Positions 57,599 to 64,000 of a DNA stretch of 64,000 bases are shown here, piece after piece. The position numbers and the translations under genes were made by a program. The stretch's first letter is position 1. Every line of letters starts with the position of its first letter. The notes under the pieces were generated by a model, which made no database searches, had not been told where the DNA came from, and saw only the letters and a list, made by a program, of their open reading frames with translations. Source of the stretch: Gammaproteobacteria bacterium (lineage in GTDB: Bacteria > Pseudomonadota > Gammaproteobacteria > Steroidobacterales > Steroidobacteraceae). Location of the stretch: assembly GCA_018970145.1 (NCBI GenBank), contig JAGWWY010000003.1, forward strand, positions 62,001-126,000, in the 5' to 3' direction.

Positions 57599-58707
57599 TG
57601 CCGTTTCGAACCGAGCGTCATCAAGAGACGCTTCGGTTGTCGCTGTTTGGCGACTGGACGATCCAACACGTCGGTGACATCGAGCGCTCGCTGGAGAGCC
57701 TCGCGCTCGATCATATCCGCCGCCTGCAACTTGATCTCTCGGGTATCTCGTCGCTCGATTTATCCGGTGCTTGGCTGATACACGATCTACAAGTTCGAAT
57801 CGCTGCGAATCGTTCGGTCGAGCTTGCCTCGCCTGAACCGCCTATGCTGCGGCTCGTCGCGCAAACCCTCGCCGAAGACGAATCGACGGGCAGTCGTGCG
57901 CAACGCCCCCGGCGTTCGGCTATCGAGCACCTAGGTCGCCACGCCTTGGAGCGACTCACCGGTTGGGCCGAAGGCTTGGCTTTCCTCGGGGTCACGGTGA
58001 TCCGATTTATGGCGGCATTGAAAGACCCTCGGGTTTGGCGCCCAATCTCCATCGCAAGACACGTTTACGACACCGGATTGACCGCCATACCGATCGTCGC
58101 GCTAATCGCTTTTTTGATCGCTGTCATCATCGCTTATATGGGGGCCGAACAGTTGCAGCGGTTCGGTGCCGATATCTTCGTGGTCGATCTAGTCACGGTT
58201 GGTGTGCTGCGCGAACTCGGCGTGTTGCTGACCGCCATCATCGTGGCCGGACGATCGGGCAGTGCCTTTGCTGCAGAAATTGGCGCTATGAAGCTCAACC
58301 AGGAGATCGATGCACTCAAAGCGACCGGAGTCGAGCCTGTCGAGGTGCTGGTGCTACCGCGATGGATCGGTCTGGTCATCGCACTGCCTCTTTTGACGGT
58401 GATTGCTGATGCGGTCGGTGTCGTCGGCGGCGCATTACTCTGTCATCTGCTGCTCGAGATGCCGTTTGTGCAATATTTTCAACGTGTCGACGAGTCGATC
58501 GCAGCCTGGACGTTTTGGGTGGGTGTCATCAAAGCGCCGGTTTTTGCGGTGCTGATCGCTGCGGCCGGCACGTATCGGGGAATGCAAGTCCGTGGCTCGT
58601 CTCGTGAACTCGGGCGCTTGACCACGGTTGCTGTCGTGCAGGCCATTTTCATGGTGATTTTGGCCGATGCCTTGTTTGCCGTTCTTTTCATGGAGATCGG
58701 TATATGA
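57598..58707 (+). CDS. MlaE-family ABC permease with N-terminal STAS-like domain
   Basis: A 369-residue permease. Residues 1-100 form a STAS-like domain (RLQLDLSGISSLDLSGAWLI), and residues about 130-369 are the MlaE core with GVLRELGVLLTAIIVAGRSG and MKLNQEIDALKATGVEPVEVL. The ATG 57598 overlaps the previous stop by 1 base. It belongs to a lipid ABC transporter of the MlaE/Ttg2 family, acting in the inner membrane in movement of phospholipids or hydrocarbons. This STAS-MlaE arrangement is one of the common types. Confidence 0.93.
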   Translation: MPFRTERHQETLRLSLFGDWTIQHVGDIERSLESLALDHIRRLQLDLSGISSLDLSGAWLIHDLQVRIAANRSVELASPEPPMLRLVAQTLAEDESTGSRAQRPRRSAIEHLGRHALERLTGWAEGLAFLGVTVIRFMAALKDPRVWRPISIARHVYDTGLTAIPIVALIAFLIAVIIAYMGAEQLQRFGADIFVVDLVTVGVLRELGVLLTAIIVAGRSGSAFAAEIGAMKLNQEIDALKATGVEPVEVLVLPRWIGLVIALPLLTVIADAVGVVGGALLCHLLLEMPFVQYFQRVDESIAAWTFWVGVIKAPVFAVLIAAAGTYRGMQVRGSSRELGRLTTVAVVQAIFMVILADALFAVLFMEIGI

Positions 58708-59474
58708 GTGCGAATCCGGCGATCATCGTCAGCGATATCGTCAATCGCTTCGGTGCGCAAACCGTGCACGATGGTCTTGATATGCAGGTCGAGCGTGGCG
58801 AGATTTTCGGAATCGTCGGCGGCTCCGGTTCGGGCAAGAGTGTGCTGCTCAACACCATACTTGGGCTAAGACGGCCGCAGAGAGGCCGAGTCGAGCTCTC
58901 GGGGGTAGATGTCACGACTTTGTCAGACGCCGAGCTGCGTAACCTAAAAATGACTTACGGCGTCACGTTCCAGGCGGGCGCGCTCTTCAGCTCCCTGACG
59001 GTCTTACAGAACGTGCAACTACCTATGTTGGAGCATCTCGATATCAGCGCGCGCGCCCTCGAGGAGTTGGCCTTACTGAAAGTGCGGCTGGTTGGATTAC
59101 CGACTGAAGCGGCGTCCAAATATCCGTCGCAGTTGTCCGGTGGCATGATCAAACGTGCCGCACTGGCGAGAGCACTTGCACTCGATCCCCAATTGCTGTT
59201 TTTGGATGAGCCTACCTCGGGTTTGGATCCCATCAGTGCAGCGGCGTTCGATGAATTATTGGTCGGCTTGCAGCAGGAGCTCGGCTTGACGGTAGTCATG
59301 ATTACTCATGATCTGGACACGATATTCCGAACCTGTAATCGTGTCGGGGTCATCGTCGATCGAAAAATGATCTCGGGCAGCCTCGAGCAAATCACCGATA
59401 ATCCGCATCCTTGGATTCGAGAATACTTTCACGGCGCCAGAGCCAGTCGTTTCGGAGTGTCGCGTGGAGCGTGA
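58704..59474 (+). CDS. MlaF-family ABC ATPase
   Basis: A 256-residue ATPase with Walker A GGSGSGKSVLLNTILG (near 39-54), a signature-like QLSGGMIKRAALARAL, Walker B LLFLDEPTSGLDP, and the Mla-type C-terminus NPHPWIREYFHG. It pairs with the MlaE-type permease (4-bp overlap) and the MlaD-type substrate-binding protein (11-bp overlap). Confidence 0.95.
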   Translation: MSANPAIIVSDIVNRFGAQTVHDGLDMQVERGEIFGIVGGSGSGKSVLLNTILGLRRPQRGRVELSGVDVTTLSDAELRNLKMTYGVTFQAGALFSSLTVLQNVQLPMLEHLDISARALEELALLKVRLVGLPTEAASKYPSQLSGGMIKRAALARALALDPQLLFLDEPTSGLDPISAAAFDELLVGLQQELGLTVVMITHDLDTIFRTCNRVGVIVDRKMISGSLEQITDNPHPWIREYFHGARASRFGVSRGA

Positions 59475-60399
59475 AGCCAATTACACCGCGGTTGGAGCGT
59501 TCGTTCTGCTGGCGATCGGGATGGCGATCGCTTTCGTCTATTGGTATTCCGATGGTCGTAATGCGCGATCCTACGAACGTTACGAAGTTTATTTTGAAGG
59601 CTCCGTCAGCGGGCTCAACGTCGGTAGCACGGTTCGCTACCTTGGCGTCGATATCGGGCGTGTGATCGCCTTGAATATCGACCGACGTTCCGCAGCCAGG
59701 GTCCAGGTTATCGTCGACATCGATTCGGCGACGCCGATTTCCGACAAGACGGTCGCCGAGTTGTCGCTGCTGGGCGTGACGGGTCTGCTCTACATCGACC
59801 TGCTCGGGAACGCCGGAACCAAAAAGCTGGCGCCGCTGGTGGCGAGCGAGTCCTATCCGGTGATTCGTTCAGTTCGCTCCGGCTTCGACGTGTTCCTCTC
59901 GGGTGTGCCCGAGGTCATGGGTCGCGCCTCGGAGGTGGCACAACGAGCGAGTCGCTTGCTGTCCGACGATAATCTCGACGCTTTGTCGAGCACGATCGTG
60001 AACCTGGAGCGCGCGAGTCGTTTGCTGCCAGATACGGTGAGTGAAGCGCAATCTCTGGCGCGCGAACTTCGGGTGCTATCACGCGATCTGGCTGCAGTAG
60101 CGATCGCGTTTCGGCGCACGACGGAGCAAAACGCACCGTTGGTGTCGCAGAGCATCAGCCGACTCTCGCAGACGTCCGAGAATCTGCTCTCCGCCAGTGC
60201 CAGAGTGGATAGTTTGCTGGCAGAGAGTTCGGGCGGCATCACTCAGTTCGCGCAACAGGGACTCCCCGAGTTCGAGAGCCTGCTACGCGAGACACGTGCG
60301 ACAGCCGAAGAGGTCAGGGAACTCACGCGCGAGTTGCGTGACGAGCCATCGAGTCTGCTTTACGAGAAGAAGCCCCGCGGCATCGAGGTGCCACGATGA
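59464..60399 (+). CDS. MlaD-family (MCE) lipid-binding protein
   Basis: A 311-residue inner-membrane-anchored protein with one N-terminal helix (YTAVGAFVLLAIGMAIAFVY, 7-26), an MCE domain (about 40-130, VYFEGSVSGLNVGSTVRYLG) and a long alpha-helical C-terminus rich in Arg/Ser/Glu (to residue 300). GTG start at 59464 overlaps the ATPase end. It would carry lipid between the transporter and outer-membrane components. No MlaC/MlaB gene is present here. Confidence 0.93.
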   Translation: MEREANYTAVGAFVLLAIGMAIAFVYWYSDGRNARSYERYEVYFEGSVSGLNVGSTVRYLGVDIGRVIALNIDRRSAARVQVIVDIDSATPISDKTVAELSLLGVTGLLYIDLLGNAGTKKLAPLVASESYPVIRSVRSGFDVFLSGVPEVMGRASEVAQRASRLLSDDNLDALSSTIVNLERASRLLPDTVSEAQSLARELRVLSRDLAAVAIAFRRTTEQNAPLVSQSISRLSQTSENLLSASARVDSLLAESSGGITQFAQQGLPEFESLLRETRATAEEVRELTRELRDEPSSLLYEKKPRGIEVPR

Positions 60400-61016
60400 G
60401 ATTGGCGATCATTTCATTGAGCTTGTTGCTTGCCGGCTGCGCATCGACGTTCGATAGCGAGTCGCCTGTAGCCGACGAGTACGCTCTCAAGACGAGCGAC
60501 GGTGAGGTATCGGTGTCGACCGTACCCATCAGCCTGCCCATCCAGCTCACACGCATCGAAACGGCGCCCGGCTATGACACGCGGCGAATGTTGGTGACAC
60601 GTCCAGACGGACGTCTGGATGTTCTGGCCGATGCGCGTTGGGTCGGTTCGATCCCGAGCCTGCTCGAGGTCGCCGTGATCGATCAGTTGCGTGCGGCTGG
60701 TTTCGACGTCCACCCCAATTCGGCAGCACTGGCAACGCCCTACGCCCTGCGGGTGACAGTCCGGCGTTTCGATGTGGAGTACGCGAACAGCGGGGACTCT
60801 GAACCAGCGGAAACACCGACCGCCCGGGTCGTTTTAGACGTGACTTTGGTTCGGCGTCGAGATCGACTCCCGATCGCGACCTGGGCTATTTCCGGAGCGG
60901 CGGCGGCAACGGAAAATCGACGCGCGCCGCTGGTTTCCGCCTTGGGTGCAGCGACCCATCTCGCCCTCAAGGGGCTCACGACCGAGCTGGCAGCGGTCAC
61001 CGAGCTGAAACAATAA
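60396..61016 (+). CDS. ABC-type transport auxiliary lipoprotein (LptE/PqiC-like)
   Basis: A 206-residue lipoprotein with lipobox LLAGC (Cys about 15). The mature region looks like ABC transport auxiliary components (PqiC/MlaA-linked type): VSTVPISLPIQLTRIETAPGYDTRRM and DARWVGSIPSLLEVAVIDQLRA. It probably links the MCE protein to the outer membrane. Overlaps the MlaD-type gene by 4 bp and ends the five-gene operon. Confidence 0.87.
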   Translation: MRLAIISLSLLLAGCASTFDSESPVADEYALKTSDGEVSVSTVPISLPIQLTRIETAPGYDTRRMLVTRPDGRLDVLADARWVGSIPSLLEVAVIDQLRAAGFDVHPNSAALATPYALRVTVRRFDVEYANSGDSEPAETPTARVVLDVTLVRRRDRLPIATWAISGAAAATENRRAPLVSALGAATHLALKGLTTELAAVTELKQ

Positions 61017-61105
61017 GCCCCTAATATCACTCACGTTTTCGGCGTTGTCCTGTCCCTTCCCCGAGGCCTGTCTAGTCCTGTCCAGTATTTGTACCGGACA
61101 AATGC

Positions 61106-61133
61106 TTGACATGCCTCGAGGCGCCGCTAAACT
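61106..61133 (+). promoter_or_regulatory. Consensus-like promoter downstream of the Mla operon
   Basis: A perfect -35 TTGACA (61106-61111) and a -10-like TAAACT (61128-61133) with 16 bp between, facing no protein gene. An imperfect inverted repeat TTTGT-N5-ACAAA lies just upstream at 61089-61103. The transcript would begin near 61140. Confidence 0.5.
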
Positions 61134-61137
61134 GTCG

Positions 61138-61206
61138 CTCGTCAACCGTCCCTTCTGACGAGTGACCCCCGTTTGGGCGGATCGCAAGATCCGCCCTTTT
61201 CTTTTT
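61138..61206 (+). ncRNA. Candidate small RNA with 5' hairpin and intrinsic terminator
   Basis: Downstream of the promoter come a stem CTCGTCA/TGACGAG with 11-nt loop (61138-61144 with 61156-61162), a short unpaired CCCCCG stretch, and then a terminator hairpin and T tract, in about 70 nt without a reading frame. It lies in the 212-bp gap between the Mla lipoprotein gene and the convergent ABC-F gene. Alternatively the promoter is chance and the hairpin only ends the Mla operon transcript. Confidence 0.4.
61175..61206 (+). terminator. Intrinsic terminator, plus strand
   Basis: A 9-bp perfect stem GGGCGGATC / GATCCGCCC with a GCAA tetraloop (61175-61196) is followed by TTTTCTTTTT. The tract is one-sided, so it stops plus-strand transcripts: the Mla operon and/or the candidate small RNA. 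Confidence 0.93.
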
Positions 61207-61228
61207 CCGAACTCTGTTTCGAGCGTCT

Positions 61229-63142
61229 TTATCGCGAGGGCTCCCGTGCGGCTGCCGATTCGAGTTGGCCGCCGATCTCGAGCCAACGCTCCTCCAGAGC
61301 CTCCAGTTGTTTAACCACTGCGCCTAGTCGTTGTGGTACGCCCCGAACCGCGGCATCGCCGGTGCTGGACGAGGCCGAATCCAGCATCTCTTGCTCCAGT
61401 TCTCGTCGCTGCGTCGCGAGGCGCTCTAGATCCCTCTCGATATTTTTGAACTCGGTTCGTAACGCGGAAAGTTGTTGCCGTACTGCAGCATCTCGTCGTC
61501 GTTGTTCGCGACGGTCAATCCCGTCTTCGTTACGACGACTCGAGTTTGACGGACCCGAGCGCGCATCGCGAGCCAAGGATTGCGCGTAGTCTTGCAGATC
61601 TCCATCGAAGCGGGTCGCGGCTCCATCGCGAACCAACCAGAATTCGTCGCAAACGCTGCCGAGTAGGCCTCTATCGTGCGATACGAGAATAACAGCCCCC
61701 GAAAACTCTTGTAGCGCGAGCAACAAGGAGTCACGCATTTCCAGATCGAGGTGGTTAGTCGGTTCGTCTAGCAGCAAGAGGTTGGGTCGCCGCGCGACGA
61801 GAATCGCGAGTGACAGCCGGGCGCGTTCGCCACCCGAAAAGTGTTTGACGGACTCAAAGACTCGATCGCCTTTGAATCCGAACGAACCCAGATGATCGCG
61901 TTTCTGCTGCTCGGGCCATTGAGCAACGACTGTACCACCGCGACGTGTGAGCTCGAGAATGGCGGTGCTGGATGCATCGAGTTGGTCAACCTCCAACTGT
62001 GCGAAAAAGCCCACTTCGATGTCCGGTGCAGTCGTGACCGTTCCCCCAAGTGGCGGGAGTTGTCCGGCGATGCTTTTGATAAGCGTGGATTTACCGGCAC
62101 CGTTTCGTCCAAGAATGCCGATACGCGCACCGGGTGGGATCGAGAGCGAAAAGTCCTCGATGATCAGCTGATCGCCGTATCCGGCAGAGATCCGATCGAG
62201 TGAGACGAGTGGCACCGGAAGTTTGCGCGGTTCGAGAAATTGCCAGTCAAAGGTGTGTTCGACCCGCTGTGTGACCAGCGTCGGCAATCGTTCCAGCCAC
62301 TTCAGCCGGCTTTGCGCTTGTCTAGCTTTGCTAGCCTTGGCGCGGAATCGCTCCACGAAGCTACGAACATGATCGGCTTCACGACGAATTTTTTCGTTCT
62401 GCGCTTGCTGCTGAGCGAGTCTTGCTGCACGTTGTGTCTCGAAATCGGAGAAGTTACCGCTGTATGCGGCGAGTGTTCCAAGGCTGACATGTAGGACACG
62501 ATTGATGACGGCATCGAGGAAGTCTCGATCGTGCGATACCAACAATAGCGTGCCTGGATAACTTTGTAGCCAACGCTCAAGCCATAGCACGGCATCGAGA
62601 TCCAGATGGTTCGTCGGTTCGTCGAGCAGCAATACGTCGGAGGGACACATCAACGCCTTGGCGAGATTAGCTCGCATGCGCAACCCACCGGAGAACTCTT
62701 TGATGGGTTGATCGATACGTTGGCTGTCGAAACCGAGTCCATCAAGTAGAGCGGCCGCTCGACTGCGCGCCGTATAGCCGCCGAGTTGATCGAAATCGGC
62801 CAATGCTTGGGCGTGTTGGATACCATCTTCGCGACGTTCCGCTTCGGCGAGAGCGTACTCGCAGCGACGCAAAGTGACGTCGCCATCGATGACGTGCTCG
62901 ATAACGGGACGATCAGAGTCGGGAAGCTCCTGAGTCACGGCAGCGAAGGTCAGGCCGCCCGGTATTTCGAGGGTGCCTTGATCCGGCGTCAGTTCGCCCT
63001 TGATGAGTGCGAGTAACGACGATTTGCCACTACCGTTACGGCCGACGATGCCGACCTTCTCGCCTCGCAGAATGCTGGCGGTGGCGGAATCGAGTAGGGG
63101 CTCAGGACCACGCCGAAGCCGAACATGACGCAAGTGAATCAC
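61229..63142 (-). CDS. ABC-F family ATPase, YheS-like
   Basis: A 637-residue protein with two ATP-binding cassettes and no membrane domain, the length of E. coli YheS. Walker A motifs are GRNGSGKSSLLALI (near 34-47) and GRNGAGKSTLIKSI, with Walker B regions DVLLLDEPTNHLDL and LLLLDEPTNHLDLE. A linker region and a coiled-coil C-terminus (about 545-635) are as in ABC-F translation factors that act on the ribosome. The start is GTG 63142, where the family begins; no good Shine-Dalgarno sequence precedes it. Divergent from the M15 peptidase. Confidence 0.93.
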   Translation of the reverse strand: MIHLRHVRLRRGPEPLLDSATASILRGEKVGIVGRNGSGKSSLLALIKGELTPDQGTLEIPGGLTFAAVTQELPDSDRPVIEHVIDGDVTLRRCEYALAEAERREDGIQHAQALADFDQLGGYTARSRAAALLDGLGFDSQRIDQPIKEFSGGLRMRANLAKALMCPSDVLLLDEPTNHLDLDAVLWLERWLQSYPGTLLLVSHDRDFLDAVINRVLHVSLGTLAAYSGNFSDFETQRAARLAQQQAQNEKIRREADHVRSFVERFRAKASKARQAQSRLKWLERLPTLVTQRVEHTFDWQFLEPRKLPVPLVSLDRISAGYGDQLIIEDFSLSIPPGARIGILGRNGAGKSTLIKSIAGQLPPLGGTVTTAPDIEVGFFAQLEVDQLDASSTAILELTRRGGTVVAQWPEQQKRDHLGSFGFKGDRVFESVKHFSGGERARLSLAILVARRPNLLLLDEPTNHLDLEMRDSLLLALQEFSGAVILVSHDRGLLGSVCDEFWLVRDGAATRFDGDLQDYAQSLARDARSGPSNSSRRNEDGIDRREQRRRDAAVRQQLSALRTEFKNIERDLERLATQRRELEQEMLDSASSSTGDAAVRGVPQRLGAVVKQLEALEERWLEIGGQLESAAAREPSR

Positions 63143-63259
63143 GGTCGCGATTCTACGCGACTGCTTGTGTATGCTCGTCACAGTGAGCATCGAAATTTTC
63201 CGCGACGCCATCTGCCCAGGGTGCCTCTTTGGGCAGCGACGCCATTGGTGACCGCTGTC

Positions 63260-63937
63260 GTGACTGCGGATGAGTTGACCGGGCGAACTCGCTCGCACGT
63301 CATCGACCTGCCTGCCGTAGGCTGCGTCTTGCATCGCGACGCCGTGCAGCCTTTTCTCGATCTGCGCGAGGCTGCCAGGGCAGCCGGTCACGACTTGGTC
63401 GCGGTTTCGTCTTTTCGCGATTTCGACCGGCAGCGTTTGATATGGAACGGTAAATTTCGCGGTGAACGAGCTGTACTCGATCGGCGAGGACAATTACTCG
63501 ATTTACGCGATCGATCGGTGGCGGATCGAATCAACGCCATCCTGTGCTGGTCGGCGATGCCCGGTGCCAGCCGTCATCACTGGGGCAGCGATGTCGATGT
63601 GATTGATCGCAACGCCGTGGCGTCTAGTACGGCTGTCGAACTCATACCGGAGGCCTATTCGGGTGACGGGCCTCACGCCGCCCTGAGTGCGTGGCTATCG
63701 GAGAACATGGACAGCTTCGGTTTCTTCCGACCGTATGTCAGCGAGCGCGCCGGTGTGAGTCCTGAGCCTTGGCACTTGAGTTATGCGCCGATCTCGGTGC
63801 CGGCTCTGCAACAGATGACGCCCGTAGTGCTGCTTGAGGCTTGGCGAGGAAGTGAGATCGACGGTGTCGAGTGGCTGATCGACAACGTCGACCTATTGCA
63901 CGCGCGCTACGTGAAAGACATCGATCTCAGAGTATGA
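63260..63937 (+). CDS. M15-family D-Ala-D-Ala carboxypeptidase-like peptidase
   Basis: A roughly 225-residue zinc peptidase of the VanY/DacB type. AVSSFRDFDRQ, the zinc ligands His and Asp in SRHHWGSDVDV, and the Glu/His pair in EPWHLSY are present. It would trim peptidoglycan peptides. The start is uncertain: GTG 63260 (before TADELTGRTRSH) is preferred because relatives begin with such an LTGR motif; GTG 63248 or an ATG at 63125, which would overlap the ABC-F start, are alternatives. No signal peptide is visible, so a cytoplasmic form or an unusual export is implied. Its last bases overlap the exonuclease gene. Confidence 0.82.
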   Translation: MTADELTGRTRSHVIDLPAVGCVLHRDAVQPFLDLREAARAAGHDLVAVSSFRDFDRQRLIWNGKFRGERAVLDRRGQLLDLRDRSVADRINAILCWSAMPGASRHHWGSDVDVIDRNAVASSTAVELIPEAYSGDGPHAALSAWLSENMDSFGFFRPYVSERAGVSPEPWHLSYAPISVPALQQMTPVVLLEAWRGSEIDGVEWLIDNVDLLHARYVKDIDLRV

Positions 63938-64000
63938 AATCCGCCAGCACCGGTGTGTGATCAGAGGGTCTCTCAGCGCGACGTGGTTCTTTGTCGATGC
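63927..64000 (-). CDS. Exodeoxyribonuclease III, C-terminal fragment
   Basis: At the right edge, the minus strand encodes a C-terminus ending RAERPSDHTPVLADFIL and a TGA stop. SDHTPV is the conserved C-terminal active-site segment of exonuclease III/AP endonuclease (Xth family). Only 24 codons are in the window, so it is a partial gene whose start lies beyond 64000. It overlaps the M15 peptidase stop by 11 bp, convergently. Confidence 0.75.
   Translation of the reverse strand, partial: IDKEPRRAERPSDHTPVLADFIL

Overview
The window reads as a chromosomal segment of a moderately GC-rich gammaproteobacterium. Pointers are an E. coli-type FadE, PurT, OxyR with both redox cysteines, a GspB-type secretion protein, a predicted rhombosortase, a YheS-like ABC-F ATPase and a large TonB-dependent receptor. 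The heavy load of acyl-CoA, molybdo-hydroxylase and TonB genes would fit Steroidobacterales or Nevskiales, but that placement is inference. No tRNA, rRNA, insertion sequence, prophage or CRISPR array is visible. Coding density is very high, and 12 clear junctions are 4-bp ATGA or GTGA stop/start overlaps, so most genes sit in translationally coupled operons.

Layout, 1-20 kb: the end of an FtsX/YbbP-type permease; a DUF1838-DUF1993-aldo/keto reductase operon with a divergent LysR gene; an acyl-CoA dehydrogenase; an oxyR-photolyase-Dabb operon; a YciI/ATP-grasp/alpha-E/transglutaminase/Anbu-proteasome cluster; an RND efflux pump with its adaptor; and a hydroxyacid dehydrogenase-MaoC-nitrilase-like operon. 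21-31 kb: a divergent TonB receptor, a DMT-family membrane protein, a head-to-head zur/COG0523 zinc locus with a WD40 gene, an M20 amidohydrolase and an iorAB-type molybdo-hydroxylase.

31-45 kb: a run of tightly packed genes (beta-CASP metallo-RNase-like protein, signal-peptide NAD(P)-binding protein, nucleotide-translocase-like MFS protein, NCS1 nucleobase permease, unknown secreted protein, lipocalin lipoprotein), then a propionyl-CoA to succinyl-CoA operon (methylmalonyl-CoA mutase, MeaB GTPase, carboxylase beta and alpha subunits, VOC protein). 45-64 kb: a DhaL-DegV fusion with gspB, a phosphopantetheinyl transferase with rhombosortase, fadE-dinB, mdh, a GntR/small membrane protein/ABC operon, purT, a CDGSH plus Mla-type lipid transport operon, a possible small RNA, an ABC-F ATPase, an M15 peptidase and the end of exonuclease III.

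The points most worth following are the complete Anbu/ATP-grasp system with a coupled YciI gene, a nitrilase-fold protein whose catalytic Cys is Thr, a one-chain fatty-acid-kinase-like DhaL-DegV fusion, an orphan gspB next to a rhombosortase, and an isolated promoter-hairpin-terminator unit at about 61.1-61.2 kb. All gene functions are assigned by reading motifs; no database search was run.
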